DNA from: Candidatus Nitrosocosmicus franklandus
GTDB taxonomy: Archaea; Thermoproteota; Nitrososphaeria; Nitrososphaerales; Nitrososphaeraceae
Length of the DNA: 64,000 bases
Direction of reading: 5' to 3'
NCBI RefSeq assembly: GCF_900696045.1
Contig: NZ_LR216287.1
Coordinates: forward strand, 310,001 to 374,000
Of this stretch, positions 9,385 through 18,545 are shown piece after piece. A model generated the notes under the pieces. The model ran no database searches. It was not told the origin of the DNA and worked only from the letters and a program-made list of their open reading frames with translations. The translations under genes and the position numbers were made by a program. Position 1 is the stretch's first letter. Each line of letters starts with the position of its first letter.

Positions 9385-10038
9385 ATGTCCATATCGAACG
9401 AGGCGACGACTAATACCAAGAGGGAAAATATCACAGCTTCAACCCCAAAACCAACCAATCAAACATTTGGAGAGGGAGCTCAAGAATCTATACTGGATAT
9501 AAAAAAATCAAAATTCAATGAGTTAGTGAATTGGCTTAGAAGATGGGGTTTCCAAGTATCTGATAAGACAAAAGAAAATAAGATTGCAGGAATAGAGTAT
9601 CAAGCTGAGATAAGACCCCAGGTTCCGTACTCATCAGGACTGTGTACACCGTTTTATCTTGAATTTCAAGATGACTTGGAAGATGGTTTAATCATAAGGA
9701 CAATTTTTGAGCTTGATAAGAATATTGAAATCTTTTTAAAGAGCCAGAACCGTGCCAAGGATCTGGAATTAACTTACATCGAAATTGAACGCCTAGTGTT
9801 ACCTCTCAGAGTTTCAATAATAAGAGACCATCCTTTCATTAAATTATACAAGATCATTTTTTTCTCTAACTTAGATAAGCAATTTTTCTACGAGTGTATC
9901 ACTGATTTAATGAATTCAATGTCAATCATTATCGGAAAATGGGATGAAAAATATTATCAGACTAGACCTGCCGAAAAAAAAATGACGATAGAAAGAAAAA
10001 TTAATGATCCTGAATTAGAGAAAATCTTTAGAAAGTAA
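9385..10038 (+). CDS. Hypothetical protein, paralogue of the gene at 23983-24468
   Basis: 217 residues from the ATG fixed by the TATA box. The first 45 residues are polar and disordered; then comes a compact domain beginning FNELVNWLRRWGFQVSDKTKEN and ending with an amphipathic helix (CITDLMNSMSIIIGKW). The shape (W-L-R near the start, beta strands, a helix with MSNAMYLIE/LMNSMSIII near the end) is shared with the 24 kb gene, and recalls the small archaeal DUF2299 group. No function is known to me. Confidence 0.7.
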   Translation: MSISNEATTNTKRENITASTPKPTNQTFGEGAQESILDIKKSKFNELVNWLRRWGFQVSDKTKENKIAGIEYQAEIRPQVPYSSGLCTPFYLEFQDDLEDGLIIRTIFELDKNIEIFLKSQNRAKDLELTYIEIERLVLPLRVSIIRDHPFIKLYKIIFFSNLDKQFFYECITDLMNSMSIIIGKWDEKYYQTRPAEKKMTIERKINDPELEKIFRK

Positions 10039-10148
10039 GAAGGCCTTTGTCTTTGACTTTAACCCGTACTTTTTTTGTTTTTCGAATCAGCTTTTGTTAA
10101 ATAACAAGGTTAATAAATATAGAATTCGTTACAACGCATCTGTCTAAA

Positions 10149-10532
10149 ATGGTCAGTTTGGATCATTACCAAGTACTCGGCGTTCCCAATGACGCATCGA
10201 CCCGAGAGATTACCTCCGCATATAGAAAGCTTGCACTAAAATACCATCCAGACAGAAACAAGAGCCCTCATGCTAATGAGATGATGTTAAGGATAAATAC
10301 TGCTTACGGGATCTTGTCTGATCCACTTAAGAGAGAACAGTATGACTACTCTATTCGAGTTTTAAAAGTAGTCGGTAGAGAAGATTCTCCGAAAAGTACA
10401 AGAGAAAAGAAGGGCCTCATGCGGTTACTTTCATTCGTGGTAAAGACAGGGATTATTGTAGTATTATTTTTATATAAAGCATCAAAGGCGATTGTAAGAT
10501 TAATAATAGATAGAATTGATAACCTAAAATAG
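10149..10532 (+). CDS. J-domain protein with C-terminal membrane helix
   Basis: 127 residues. A J domain spans residues 4-66 with the HPD motif at 33-35 (KYHPDRNK), which stimulates Hsp70 ATPase. It lacks the Gly/Phe linker, zinc fingers and C-terminal domains of DnaJ. Residues 95-118 are hydrophobic ([20 protein letters not shown]), so it is probably a membrane-anchored co-chaperone. A TATA-like AATAAATATAG lies about 32 bp before the ATG. Confidence 0.85.
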   Translation: MVSLDHYQVLGVPNDASTREITSAYRKLALKYHPDRNKSPHANEMMLRINTAYGILSDPLKREQYDYSIRVLKVVGREDSPKSTREKKGLMRLLSFVVKTGIIVVLFLYKASKAIVRLIIDRIDNLK

Positions 10533-10733
10533 CCACGATATAAGGATTTTGTACTACTCAAATAGGATATTGTTAGCTATAAAAAGAAATACATGAAGGA
10601 AAACGAAATACTGTATTAGATAAAGCAAGATTGACCTAGTAATATATTACTAAATTCCTGTGTCTAGGAACGCCTTATGAACATTTCATAAAAAACTACT
10701 GGGAGCTAGATATAATAAAAAGAGGGCATTTCA

Positions 10734-12434
10734 TTACTTACCGATAGCAGGTAAAATATTAGATGCTATCTTTTCAAGATACATTTGAATATGTGGTTCG
10801 ATATTCCAAATTTTTTCACTTTCAAATAAATGACCATACCGTTGAGAGCTGCCCAAAAGTTCTCTCTTATTCAATTTGTCGAGATAAGTATCCTTTACAG
10901 ACTTTTCCGTAAAGCCGTTTTTTCGCGCAATCGAATCTAATAGGTTGTGTATTCCTGATCCATGTTGTGCTGCCTCCTTAACTCTGTATGCGATTTCTCT
11001 CGGTATACCCAATTTCACGGCCAACCTTCTGTGCACCCTTTTTCCCAAAGTGTCGATACCATCTGCATCTTCATTCTGAATATTTAGTCTTGGATCTATC
11101 CTTAAAGCCGTATCAATCAGGTTAGGATCTAGGAACGGCTCCCTTAACTCGATACTCTGAGACATTGTTATTTTGTCTTCCCTTTCGAGAGTTTCCTTGT
11201 ATAAAAGTTGAACATCTTTAATCATATATTCTAAAATTTTTTCATACCCATATTTTTTCACTATTTTAGAATACCACGAGTAACCTCCAAATATTTCATC
11301 TGCCCCCTGTCCTGTCAACATTACTCGGATGCCTTGCTCTCTAGCTAACTTCACCGCAGCATAAATTGGGATAGCAACCTCAACCTGTCCCATATTATCA
11401 TCTTCTATAACGTTAATAATGTCAGGAATCATATTTTCCACGTCATTTTGAGAAAGTTCATTAATTTCAAGTTTCAAGCCTAATTTTTCGGCTATTTCAA
11501 TAGAATTCGTAATATCATTGGATCCTTTAATACCAGAAGTATAACAAATGACATCGGGAACCATTTGTTTTGCAAGAAATGCAACAATTACACTATCTAT
11601 ACCGCCAGAAAAAACTATACCGATTCTGCTAAAATCCCGTACCCTCTTTTCTACCGATGCGATTAAAGCATCATTATATGCATTGAGTGCGGAATCGATA
11701 TCCTTGTAAGTTACGGGATACTTTGATCGGATAGATTTATTGGTATTAACTGTAATTGGGTGTAATGTAGTGGTAAAGGTGTGCTCTGCAGGTTTTTGTG
11801 TTATGAAAAGAGCATACCCCGGTAGCAAACGTTGGATTTTACCATCAAGGTGAATCTTCCACAATGACTTTTTCTCTGATCCAAATGCAAAAAATCGTTC
11901 ATCTTCACCGTAATAAATTTGTCTGACCCCTATACCATCTCTGACTAGTATTATATTTCCAGTTGTTTGTTCTTTTATTGCCAGAATATATATTCCGTCC
12001 AATTGAAAGACTGTTCTCTTCACCGCTTCAAGTAGATGACCATTTGTCTTTTTATAATGATCCTCAAGCAAGTGGATAATAACCTCACTATCTGTAGATG
12101 TCTTAAACTCATGATGAGTCTCAAGACTCTTTCGCAATTCCCTATAGTTATAAATCTCTCCGTTATGTTCTAGTACAAGTTTTTTGTCACAGCTTAGGAA
12201 AGGCTGAGAACCGCAGGAACCACCAACTATTGCAAGTCGCGAGTGAGCCAATACATTAAATGCACTTGTTTGGGAAAAAAATAGCTTGTTAAACGTATTG
12301 GAATAAACTATTTCATCTTCTGTAGCCAATCCAACACCGTCAGGACCTCGGTTTCTCATACATGATAACATCTTTTCAATTAATGGTGCTACATTTTCTC
12401 CTTTTTTACTTAAAATTCCTACTATTCCACACAT
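10734..12434 (-). CDS. asnB: Asparagine synthetase, glutamine-hydrolysing
   Basis: 566 residues. An N-terminal class II glutaminase starts with the catalytic Cys2 (MCGIVGIL) and includes RNRGPDGVG, HSRLAIVGG, and HNGEIYNY. The synthetase domain has the pyrophosphate loop FSGGIDSVIVAFLAK at about residue 275, and later LTGQGADEIFGGY and REPFLDPNLID. Converts aspartate and glutamine to asparagine with ATP. A TATA-like TATAATAG lies about 31 bp upstream. Related amidotransferases that act on other carboxylates exist, so substrate is the family default. Confidence 0.92.
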   Translation of the reverse strand: MCGIVGILSKKGENVAPLIEKMLSCMRNRGPDGVGLATEDEIVYSNTFNKLFFSQTSAFNVLAHSRLAIVGGSCGSQPFLSCDKKLVLEHNGEIYNYRELRKSLETHHEFKTSTDSEVIIHLLEDHYKKTNGHLLEAVKRTVFQLDGIYILAIKEQTTGNIILVRDGIGVRQIYYGEDERFFAFGSEKKSLWKIHLDGKIQRLLPGYALFITQKPAEHTFTTTLHPITVNTNKSIRSKYPVTYKDIDSALNAYNDALIASVEKRVRDFSRIGIVFSGGIDSVIVAFLAKQMVPDVICYTSGIKGSNDITNSIEIAEKLGLKLEINELSQNDVENMIPDIINVIEDDNMGQVEVAIPIYAAVKLAREQGIRVMLTGQGADEIFGGYSWYSKIVKKYGYEKILEYMIKDVQLLYKETLEREDKITMSQSIELREPFLDPNLIDTALRIDPRLNIQNEDADGIDTLGKRVHRRLAVKLGIPREIAYRVKEAAQHGSGIHNLLDSIARKNGFTEKSVKDTYLDKLNKRELLGSSQRYGHLFESEKIWNIEPHIQMYLEKIASNILPAIGK

Positions 12435-12523
12435 TTTAAAAATTTCCTAAACAATTACTATTATACAACAAGATATAATAACAATAACCTCATTACTCAA
12501 ATTTAAGTATTACACTTTATATA

Positions 12524-13177
12524 CTACATATAGTTCAAAATTTCATTAAGATCGGGATTAGAAATTATATTTCTGCTCTGTTTAATTATGTCCGGATCCT
12601 TGGGCATGAATGCAATACCTAATCCTGCCTGTTTTATCATGCAAATGTCGCCTCTAGTATCACCTATAGCAATAGTATCTTCGTTACTTACACCATATTT
12701 GTTTGAATAATGATTAAGATGATATCGCTTACAAATCGAAATTTTACATGAACAATTTATTTTTTCCCAACCCAAAGGCATTTTTACTTCGCCAGTCACG
12801 ATTCCATCCTTTAAGATTAACTCATTTGCAGCAAAGAAATCAGTATCGAGTTTACTAGCAATAACATTGGCGGCTATTGTATAGCTATCAGTAATTATTC
12901 CAGTTACGTATCCATTCCTCTTAAACCAAGAAACTATCTTGTCGGCGTTATTCATAAATGGAATTGAATCGATAGCTTCAACAATTTCACTTGCTCTAAC
13001 ACCTTTCAACAGGGATGCTATCAATTCTGTTTTTCTGTACCCCTGAAGGGTTTTATCAGATTGAATGGCAATAACTTTGTCGAATATACCATATTTTTTT
13101 GAAATCACTTCAATTAGCCTACCGTTAATTAAAGTTCCATCCATATCAAAAACGACAAGTTTCGGTCTATTAGTCAT
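12524..13177 (-). CDS. HAD-superfamily phosphatase, probable partner of mpgS
   Basis: 217 residues. HAD motif I is VFDMDGTLI with Asp11 nucleophile and Asp13; motif II is in ITDSYTIAAN; motif IV is IGDTRGDICMIKQAGLGIAF. The overall pattern resembles phosphoserine phosphatase-like HADs more than classical MPG phosphatase. It is divergent from mpgS with only 95 bp between them, so mannosyl-3-phosphoglycerate dephosphorylation is a reasonable inference. A 10-bp direct repeat (ATGACTAATT) at its 5' end creates a second, out-of-frame ATG just upstream. Confidence 0.8.
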   Translation of the reverse strand: MTNRPKLVVFDMDGTLINGRLIEVISKKYGIFDKVIAIQSDKTLQGYRKTELIASLLKGVRASEIVEAIDSIPFMNNADKIVSWFKRNGYVTGIITDSYTIAANVIASKLDTDFFAANELILKDGIVTGEVKMPLGWEKINCSCKISICKRYHLNHYSNKYGVSNEDTIAIGDTRGDICMIKQAGLGIAFMPKDPDIIKQSRNIISNPDLNEILNYM

Positions 13178-13272
13178 AATTAGTCATAAATATATCTGGA
13201 ACAAGCTACTATAATATGATTTTCTTATTTTTTGTAGAATAGATATTATTATGAGAGCAATTATATGATGAT

Positions 13273-14478
13273 ATGAAGCTTGATTTTCCCCCGAGATTTT
13301 CTGAGAGGATAGGGGCTATTAGTCTGCATGCTGTACAGAAAATTTATGAGCTAGATTCTGGTAAATCCCCAGAATTCCACGGGGGGCATAGAACCATAAG
13401 AGCCTTTGATCATGACGAGCTGGCAAGTATTTTCAAAGATTTGGCAATAGTGATACCTGTAAAAAATGAAAGGTTACGTCTGATAGAAGGGGTTCTCAGC
13501 GGGATTCCTAATGAGTGTATGGTAGTCATAGTTTCCAATAGTCAAATTTCTCCGGTAAATAGATTCTCCATGGAAGTAGAAATGATCAAGCAATATTCTC
13601 AGTTTGCGGATAAGAAAATTATTTTGATTCACCAGAGAGACCCAGATCTAGCCAAGATATTTCAGGAGGTAAATTACACATCAATCCTCGATCCAAAGAA
13701 ACAAGTTCGAGATGGAAAAGCGGAAGGAATGATTATAGGAATTTTGATGGCAAAAATGCACAATAAAAAATATGTAGGATTTATCGATAGTGATAATTAC
13801 TTCCCCGGTGCTGTAAACGAATATTGCAAAATTTACGCCGTAGGTTTTGGAATGGCATCTACCCCTTATAGCAATATAAGGATATCATGGCTGTACAAAC
13901 CAAAGATCAGGAATAATATATTGAAATTCCCAAAATGGGGTAGAACTAGCGAGGTGACCAACAAATACCTAAATGCACTTCTATCTTATATCACAGGGTT
14001 TGAAACCGATATAATAAAAACAGGCAATTCGGGGGAACATGCTCTATCAATGTCCCTGGCTGGAAATTTGAATTACTCAAGTGGTTACTCCATTGAGCCT
14101 TATGAATTCATCAACATTTTGGAGAAATTTGGGGGCCTTTTGCCCGCGGATTCACCAGACATAGTTGAAAAGGGAGTTGAGATCTTTCAGATAGAAACAA
14201 GAAATCCACATTTTCATGAAGAAAAGGGAAAAGATCATCTAACAGAGATGTTACAGGCCTCACTTTTGGCAATCTGCAATAGTAAAGTGTGTAATGTGGA
14301 GTTAGCAAAGGAAATAAGAGAACATTTGTCTAGACTAGATGTCCTCTATCGGAAGGAAAAGGGAGGCAGCAAAATTGAAACAAAAAAGTATGTAATTATG
14401 GATCCGATAAAGACAATACCTATTGAAAAATTCGCTGAACTTGTCAAGAAAAATGCTAAAACTTTCAACAAAATTTGA
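13273..14478 (+). CDS. mpgS: Mannosyl-3-phosphoglycerate synthase
   Basis: 401 residues, GT55-type glycosyltransferase that joins GDP-mannose and 3-phosphoglycerate in the two-step route to the compatible solute mannosylglycerate. The N-terminus (FSERIGAISLHAVQKIYELD) and AIVIPVKNE, CMVVIVSNS are characteristic. The metal-binding D-S-D is at 172-174 (FIDSDNYFPGAVNEY). ISWLYKPKI and the long C-terminal helical part fit full length. A TATA-like GATATTATTA is centred 26 bp before the ATG, suggesting a leaderless mRNA. I recognise the family confidently by these blocks. Confidence 0.9.
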   Translation: MKLDFPPRFSERIGAISLHAVQKIYELDSGKSPEFHGGHRTIRAFDHDELASIFKDLAIVIPVKNERLRLIEGVLSGIPNECMVVIVSNSQISPVNRFSMEVEMIKQYSQFADKKIILIHQRDPDLAKIFQEVNYTSILDPKKQVRDGKAEGMIIGILMAKMHNKKYVGFIDSDNYFPGAVNEYCKIYAVGFGMASTPYSNIRISWLYKPKIRNNILKFPKWGRTSEVTNKYLNALLSYITGFETDIIKTGNSGEHALSMSLAGNLNYSSGYSIEPYEFINILEKFGGLLPADSPDIVEKGVEIFQIETRNPHFHEEKGKDHLTEMLQASLLAICNSKVCNVELAKEIREHLSRLDVLYRKEKGGSKIETKKYVIMDPIKTIPIEKFAELVKKNAKTFNKI

Positions 14479-14617
14479 TACAGGTATCGCAAAATCAAAT
14501 ACTGAATTTCATTTCGTTAGAACCACAGTTTGAATTTTATAGGAAGGTCTTTGAAGTGAATGAGCTATTGCTAAATATTTAGCTATATTAACCAGCAAAC
14601 CATTCTCTTATTGTCGA

Positions 14618-15232
14618 TTGAGAAACCTACAATCCATAATTTTGCCGGGTATAATCATTGGAGTTGTTGGCGGAATCCTGTTATTCTTTGCTGCCTATAA
14701 CTTCTACCCGCAGAAAAATGTTAACATAAACCTAAATGGCGATTGTTATGAGTTTTTGGACGAAGCTTTTGCTAAATATCAGTTGCTTGAAATTGAAAGA
14801 GAAAAAGAATTACTGAGATTGCAATTAGATGCGATTGGGAATATTCCCGCTCTAATACCCATAACTTTTAGTGGCTCTAGTGATGTAGTAGATCAAATCG
14901 TCGATGCAAACCAAATTAATGTCACAAATAGACAAACACTAGGCGACAACAATACTCAAATCGATAAGGTAATAATTAGAGGGATCGCCAATATTTCAGT
15001 TCTAGAACGAGTTTACGACAAATGGCAAAGAAATATTTCAGGAGCATCAACTGATATTGAAAATACAGAAATCGGCATATTGCCTAATCAATATATAACT
15101 TCAGAGGAGAGCATAAAAATTAGAGATAGCATTGATGATTTTATGTTAAAGGGAATCAAAGAAATAATCAACTCATCACAGGGAGTTAGGCCTGCAGAAT
15201 GTAGGAGTACCATAGTTTATCAGGATTCCTAA
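14618..15232 (+). CDS. Hypothetical membrane-anchored extracytoplasmic protein
   Basis: 204 residues. One N-terminal helix (IILPGIIIGVVGGILLFFAAYNF) is followed by a polar outside domain rich in Asn, Ile and Asp with two possible cysteines (GDCYEF near residue 43, AECRST near the end) that could form a disulfide. TTG start is the only in-frame choice before the helix. No recognised domain. Confidence 0.62.
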   Translation: MRNLQSIILPGIIIGVVGGILLFFAAYNFYPQKNVNINLNGDCYEFLDEAFAKYQLLEIEREKELLRLQLDAIGNIPALIPITFSGSSDVVDQIVDANQINVTNRQTLGDNNTQIDKVIIRGIANISVLERVYDKWQRNISGASTDIENTEIGILPNQYITSEESIKIRDSIDDFMLKGIKEIINSSQGVRPAECRSTIVYQDS

Positions 15233-15553
15233 ATTGATCAACCATAGGGTTAGGGTAACAATTCTCATTGAAAACGGGAGGTTATTTTTGTTGATTATAT
15301 ACCGATATATTGGAAATGAGCCAGTCCCTATATCTTGTTTATAAAATCACTGATTTAATTTCTTTGGAAAACTTGTGAAGATGCATTTATCCAAGGATTA
15401 TGCACACTTTTAGTTCAAGATCGTCTTTAATTTTTCAAAATTGAAAAATAATAAACAATTTAATGAATTAAATAGCTAGTCATACAGAATTTTTTTGTCA
15501 GATTTATTTTTGTTACTATTGATGATGGATGGTCTTTTACCAGTACCAGCCTG
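15233..15553. other. Convergent spacer
   Basis: Lies between the 3' ends of two convergent genes; holds only the palindrome at 15430-15449. Confidence 0.5.
15430..15449. terminator. AT-rich palindrome between convergent genes
   Basis: Arms ATTTTTCAA and TTGAAAAAT around a 2-bp centre, flanked by T-rich and A-rich runs on either side. Its location between convergent 3' ends suits a two-way terminator or processing site; the call is inference. Confidence 0.45.
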
Positions 15554-16474
15554 CTATTTATTTTCTGTCACTAAAATTGCTATTAAATGTCCGTTCTTGA
15601 ACGCGATGGGCTTTGATAAAAGCAATGTATTATTTAATTCCGAAATTACTGTATGATTAGCATTAACTAATTGGGTTGTATTGTAACTGATGCCTTCAAT
15701 GTAATGAAATTTTTTGAGGTTATCAGTAATGCCAGTGTCGCTAGAATTGAATAGTTGGGTACCATTTTTATCTATTACAAAAAAGTCGCCGATATTATTT
15801 GAGGTGACATTACTAACTAGGTCGTGGACCAGTTTCAGATTAACTATCCCTACCAAATAGCCAAAGGGTACTTCTCCGCTATTTAAAGTTGGAGATTCAA
15901 CGTCGCTATTGGTTGAGACTGGCACCGCAATTGCAAAAGCCGGAGCATTTATCGATGCAGATAAGAAGATAGAGCTAACATAAGTTTCATTTAATGTGGT
16001 AACCCCAACATACCATTCTCTGTCAGCAAAGTTTAACCTCGGCAATTGCTCTTGGTGTCTATATGGTTCACCCAAGTATATGTCACCATTAGGAAGTACA
16101 AAATAAATGCTAGCTATATCAGGATTTATTTTTAAGATATAATCTAATACCTGCCTCTTATCAGTCTCTAAATTACTTGCAATCCCGTGATATGCATCAG
16201 TGATATTGGACAAGTAAGATATGGTTGAAAAGGTCTTGTCCTTGCTTGTGAATTCCAAAATATCTATAATCCCTCTAATTCGATCTTCAACTAATTCTGC
16301 AAAAAGATCTAAAGTGAAGGCATAACTAGAATGTGTATCATTCAAGGCAGTATTGTTTTCAAAACTGTTGGCAAACAATCTCTGCAGATTCAAATTCGTA
16401 CTCAAAATTATTAAAAGAAATAGACCGCACAGTACGAAAAAACAAATACTTGATTTGTTCAACAAGTGTTTCAT
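15554..16474 (-). CDS. Membrane-anchored Cache-domain sensor without output domain
   Basis: 306 residues. One N-terminal transmembrane helix (ICFFVLCGLFLLIILSTNL) precedes a dCache/PDC-type extracytoplasmic domain: helix to residue 120, then IASIYFVLPNGDIYLGEPY, FADREWYVGV and a second lobe with FFVIDKNGTQLFNSS. The reading frame ends right after the domain with no second membrane helix, HAMP or kinase. It may work with a separate partner or be a truncated receptor; nothing downstream resembles the missing part. Confidence 0.78.
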   Translation of the reverse strand: MKHLLNKSSICFFVLCGLFLLIILSTNLNLQRLFANSFENNTALNDTHSSYAFTLDLFAELVEDRIRGIIDILEFTSKDKTFSTISYLSNITDAYHGIASNLETDKRQVLDYILKINPDIASIYFVLPNGDIYLGEPYRHQEQLPRLNFADREWYVGVTTLNETYVSSIFLSASINAPAFAIAVPVSTNSDVESPTLNSGEVPFGYLVGIVNLKLVHDLVSNVTSNNIGDFFVIDKNGTQLFNSSDTGITDNLKKFHYIEGISYNTTQLVNANHTVISELNNTLLLSKPIAFKNGHLIAILVTENK

Positions 16475-16664
16475 TATTTTCGCTTATATAAACGGTAAGA
16501 TTCCAGAGAAATAGCACATTTCCGTCAAAGATATATTATTGTATCATGTCCTAGGCACATTGTCACAATTATTCATTTATTCTCATAATAAGTTAGATTA
16601 AGATTTATAAGAAATAAATATTTATTACAAAAGAAGCAAAATCGAAGAAAACAAAAAATTAAGA

Positions 16665-17701
16665 TTAAGAGGAATTCAAAGTCGTTGTTACTTCATCTAA
16701 GACTACATTAATGTCAGCTAGACTTTTGCTTTATTTCATCAATCGTAGCGTTTTCATTAATTTGTTGTCTCAATTTTTCTCTCAACAACTGTTCCCCTCT
16801 ATCTGACACCCCTGACCCTATAATGCCCTGAAGAAACTCAAAATTATCCAAATAAACTGTCGTAGCTATTTCAATTTCACCTAATAATTCTCTAATATTC
16901 GAGATATAATCTTCAGGGGTCTTTTGATCGTTGATAGAGTCATAACCTCCGCTTAATGACAGCTGGTTGTGTATCTTGACGACGAGATCATTTATGATTG
17001 CAGGATCCTTAAGATTATTTATTGAATCTGTCAAGTATGAAAAATCTGTTAATATTTGGGTTATTACATTAGTATTATTGGAAATATTTTTGGTATTGTT
17101 GAATATGGAATAAGCTCTATCAACAAAGGCAGATCCATCTTGGTATTCTAATTCCATTACTATTGTACCATTAGAAACTCCTTCGGAATATTCTGCTGCT
17201 GAAACTGTCAACAAATCTTTTATAACACTTGCATTGTGCTCTACTGTACTCAATACACTTGCAGGAATGACAGTGGTGATAACTCTATTTGACAGATTAA
17301 GTGACGACAAAATGTGATTTTCGAATTCAATCAAGCTGTTGTTTTGGGAAGCCAGCTCAGACAATTGGGCAAATTATCATAGAATGTATTGTTTAATTCG
17401 TTGTTGATCGAAGCCAATGGAATTGTTACCAGTGATAAGACTTCTTCTAATGGATGGAGGGTATGGCCCAATGTGTTAGTTGTTTCATTAAAGAATTTAT
17501 TAAATACTGCCATTTCTATATGACCCTTTATCTGTTCAATATTGGAATGAAATTCAGTATAGTCAATAGTATTTTGTTGTTGTTGTTGTTAAGATCATCT
17601 TATGCAACAACAAAATTTATCGGCGTAAATCCAATCAATATCGATGATAAAACAAAAGTAGTTGTTATCATCGCCACAGCAGTATTTTTTAAATAATTCA
17701 T
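16665..17701 (-). pseudogene. Decayed paralogue of the secreted FTR1-like protein at 26820
   Basis: A signal peptide (MNYLKNTAVAMITTTFVLSS... ending NFVVA) begins at 17701 behind an intact TATA box (about 17716-17727), and TAA follows immediately. The reading frame then resumes after an AAC/CAA repeat (17576-17590 region) with DYTEFHSNIEQIKGHIE, shifts near 17360 (YDNL to SELASQNNS), and shifts again near 16727, where LADINVVLDE is out of frame. Every piece aligns with the intact copy. Two sub-ORFs (16714-17364 and 17331-17513) are fragments. At least four lesions make this a clear pseudogene. Confidence 0.88.
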
Positions 17702-18045
17702 AATCAAACCTCTATGGTTGTATATATATGTTGCGGGACAATTCTCATGGCAGAGAATTATTAGCTAATACCTAGTCGGATTAAATAAAAACCCTTTACC
17801 AAAGAAAGTTACTTCTTCCTCTTATTCCAAAAGTAAGGTCTGAAACCTGTATCTTCTGAAAGAGTAGAATTAGAATGATAAAATATGGTTTTTCCGTGAT
17901 ATCTAAAATACATTTGATGAATGAGGTTTAATTCCAAGATGTCACTATTTGATTAAACATCATCACTTAGCGTTGAAGGTCGAATCTAATCTAGTCTTAA
18001 ATCCACAGTTCGAATAAAGAAACGGACTTCAGCGAGAAACAACAA
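17702..18045. other. Spacer
   Basis: Contains the TATA box of the pseudogene to its left; nothing else seen. Confidence 0.5.
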
Positions 18046-18303
18046 TTACATATTTGATTGGATTTCAGATACAGATTTGCTAAAACACTTGATTGCCTCA
18101 TCATATTTTCTAAGTTGATAAAATGAGTTGCCCTTCATATACCACGTATCAAATTCACTGCCCTTGTCGCATTCAAGTGACCTACTGAAACATCTAATTG
18201 CAATTTCGTACTCCTTCTTATTGTAGTATTCGATACCTCTTGCATACCAGTAATTTTTAGCCTGAAAGTCCTTGATCATATAAGTATTAATATCTTCAAC
18301 CAT
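18046..18303 (-). CDS. Small tetratricopeptide-repeat protein
   Basis: 85 residues, two TPR units (YWYARGIEYYNKKEYEIAI and TWYMKGNSFYQLRKYDEAIK) with the usual W/L-G-Y-A-Y pattern, followed by a short tail. Such proteins are protein-binding adaptors; partner unknown. It stands alone between spacers. Confidence 0.72.
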   Translation of the reverse strand: MVEDINTYMIKDFQAKNYWYARGIEYYNKKEYEIAIRCFSRSLECDKGSEFDTWYMKGNSFYQLRKYDEAIKCFSKSVSEIQSNM

Positions 18304-18545
18304 TATTAAAGATTTTGGTATTGATTGACAATAGTAGCCTAATATTGTGCTAACACATCATTTTACTATTGATGAAAGGACATACTAAAAAAGTATTGTC
18401 AAGCCGCAAAAAGCAAGTTTAAGCAAAAGAACAACAGATAAGATTTGGATGCCAATTTTCCTTTTAGATGATTCTCAAATTCCAATTTCAACGAAAATAA
18501 GAAACAGAATACTATCACATACATTCAAATAACATTAAGCAGGAT

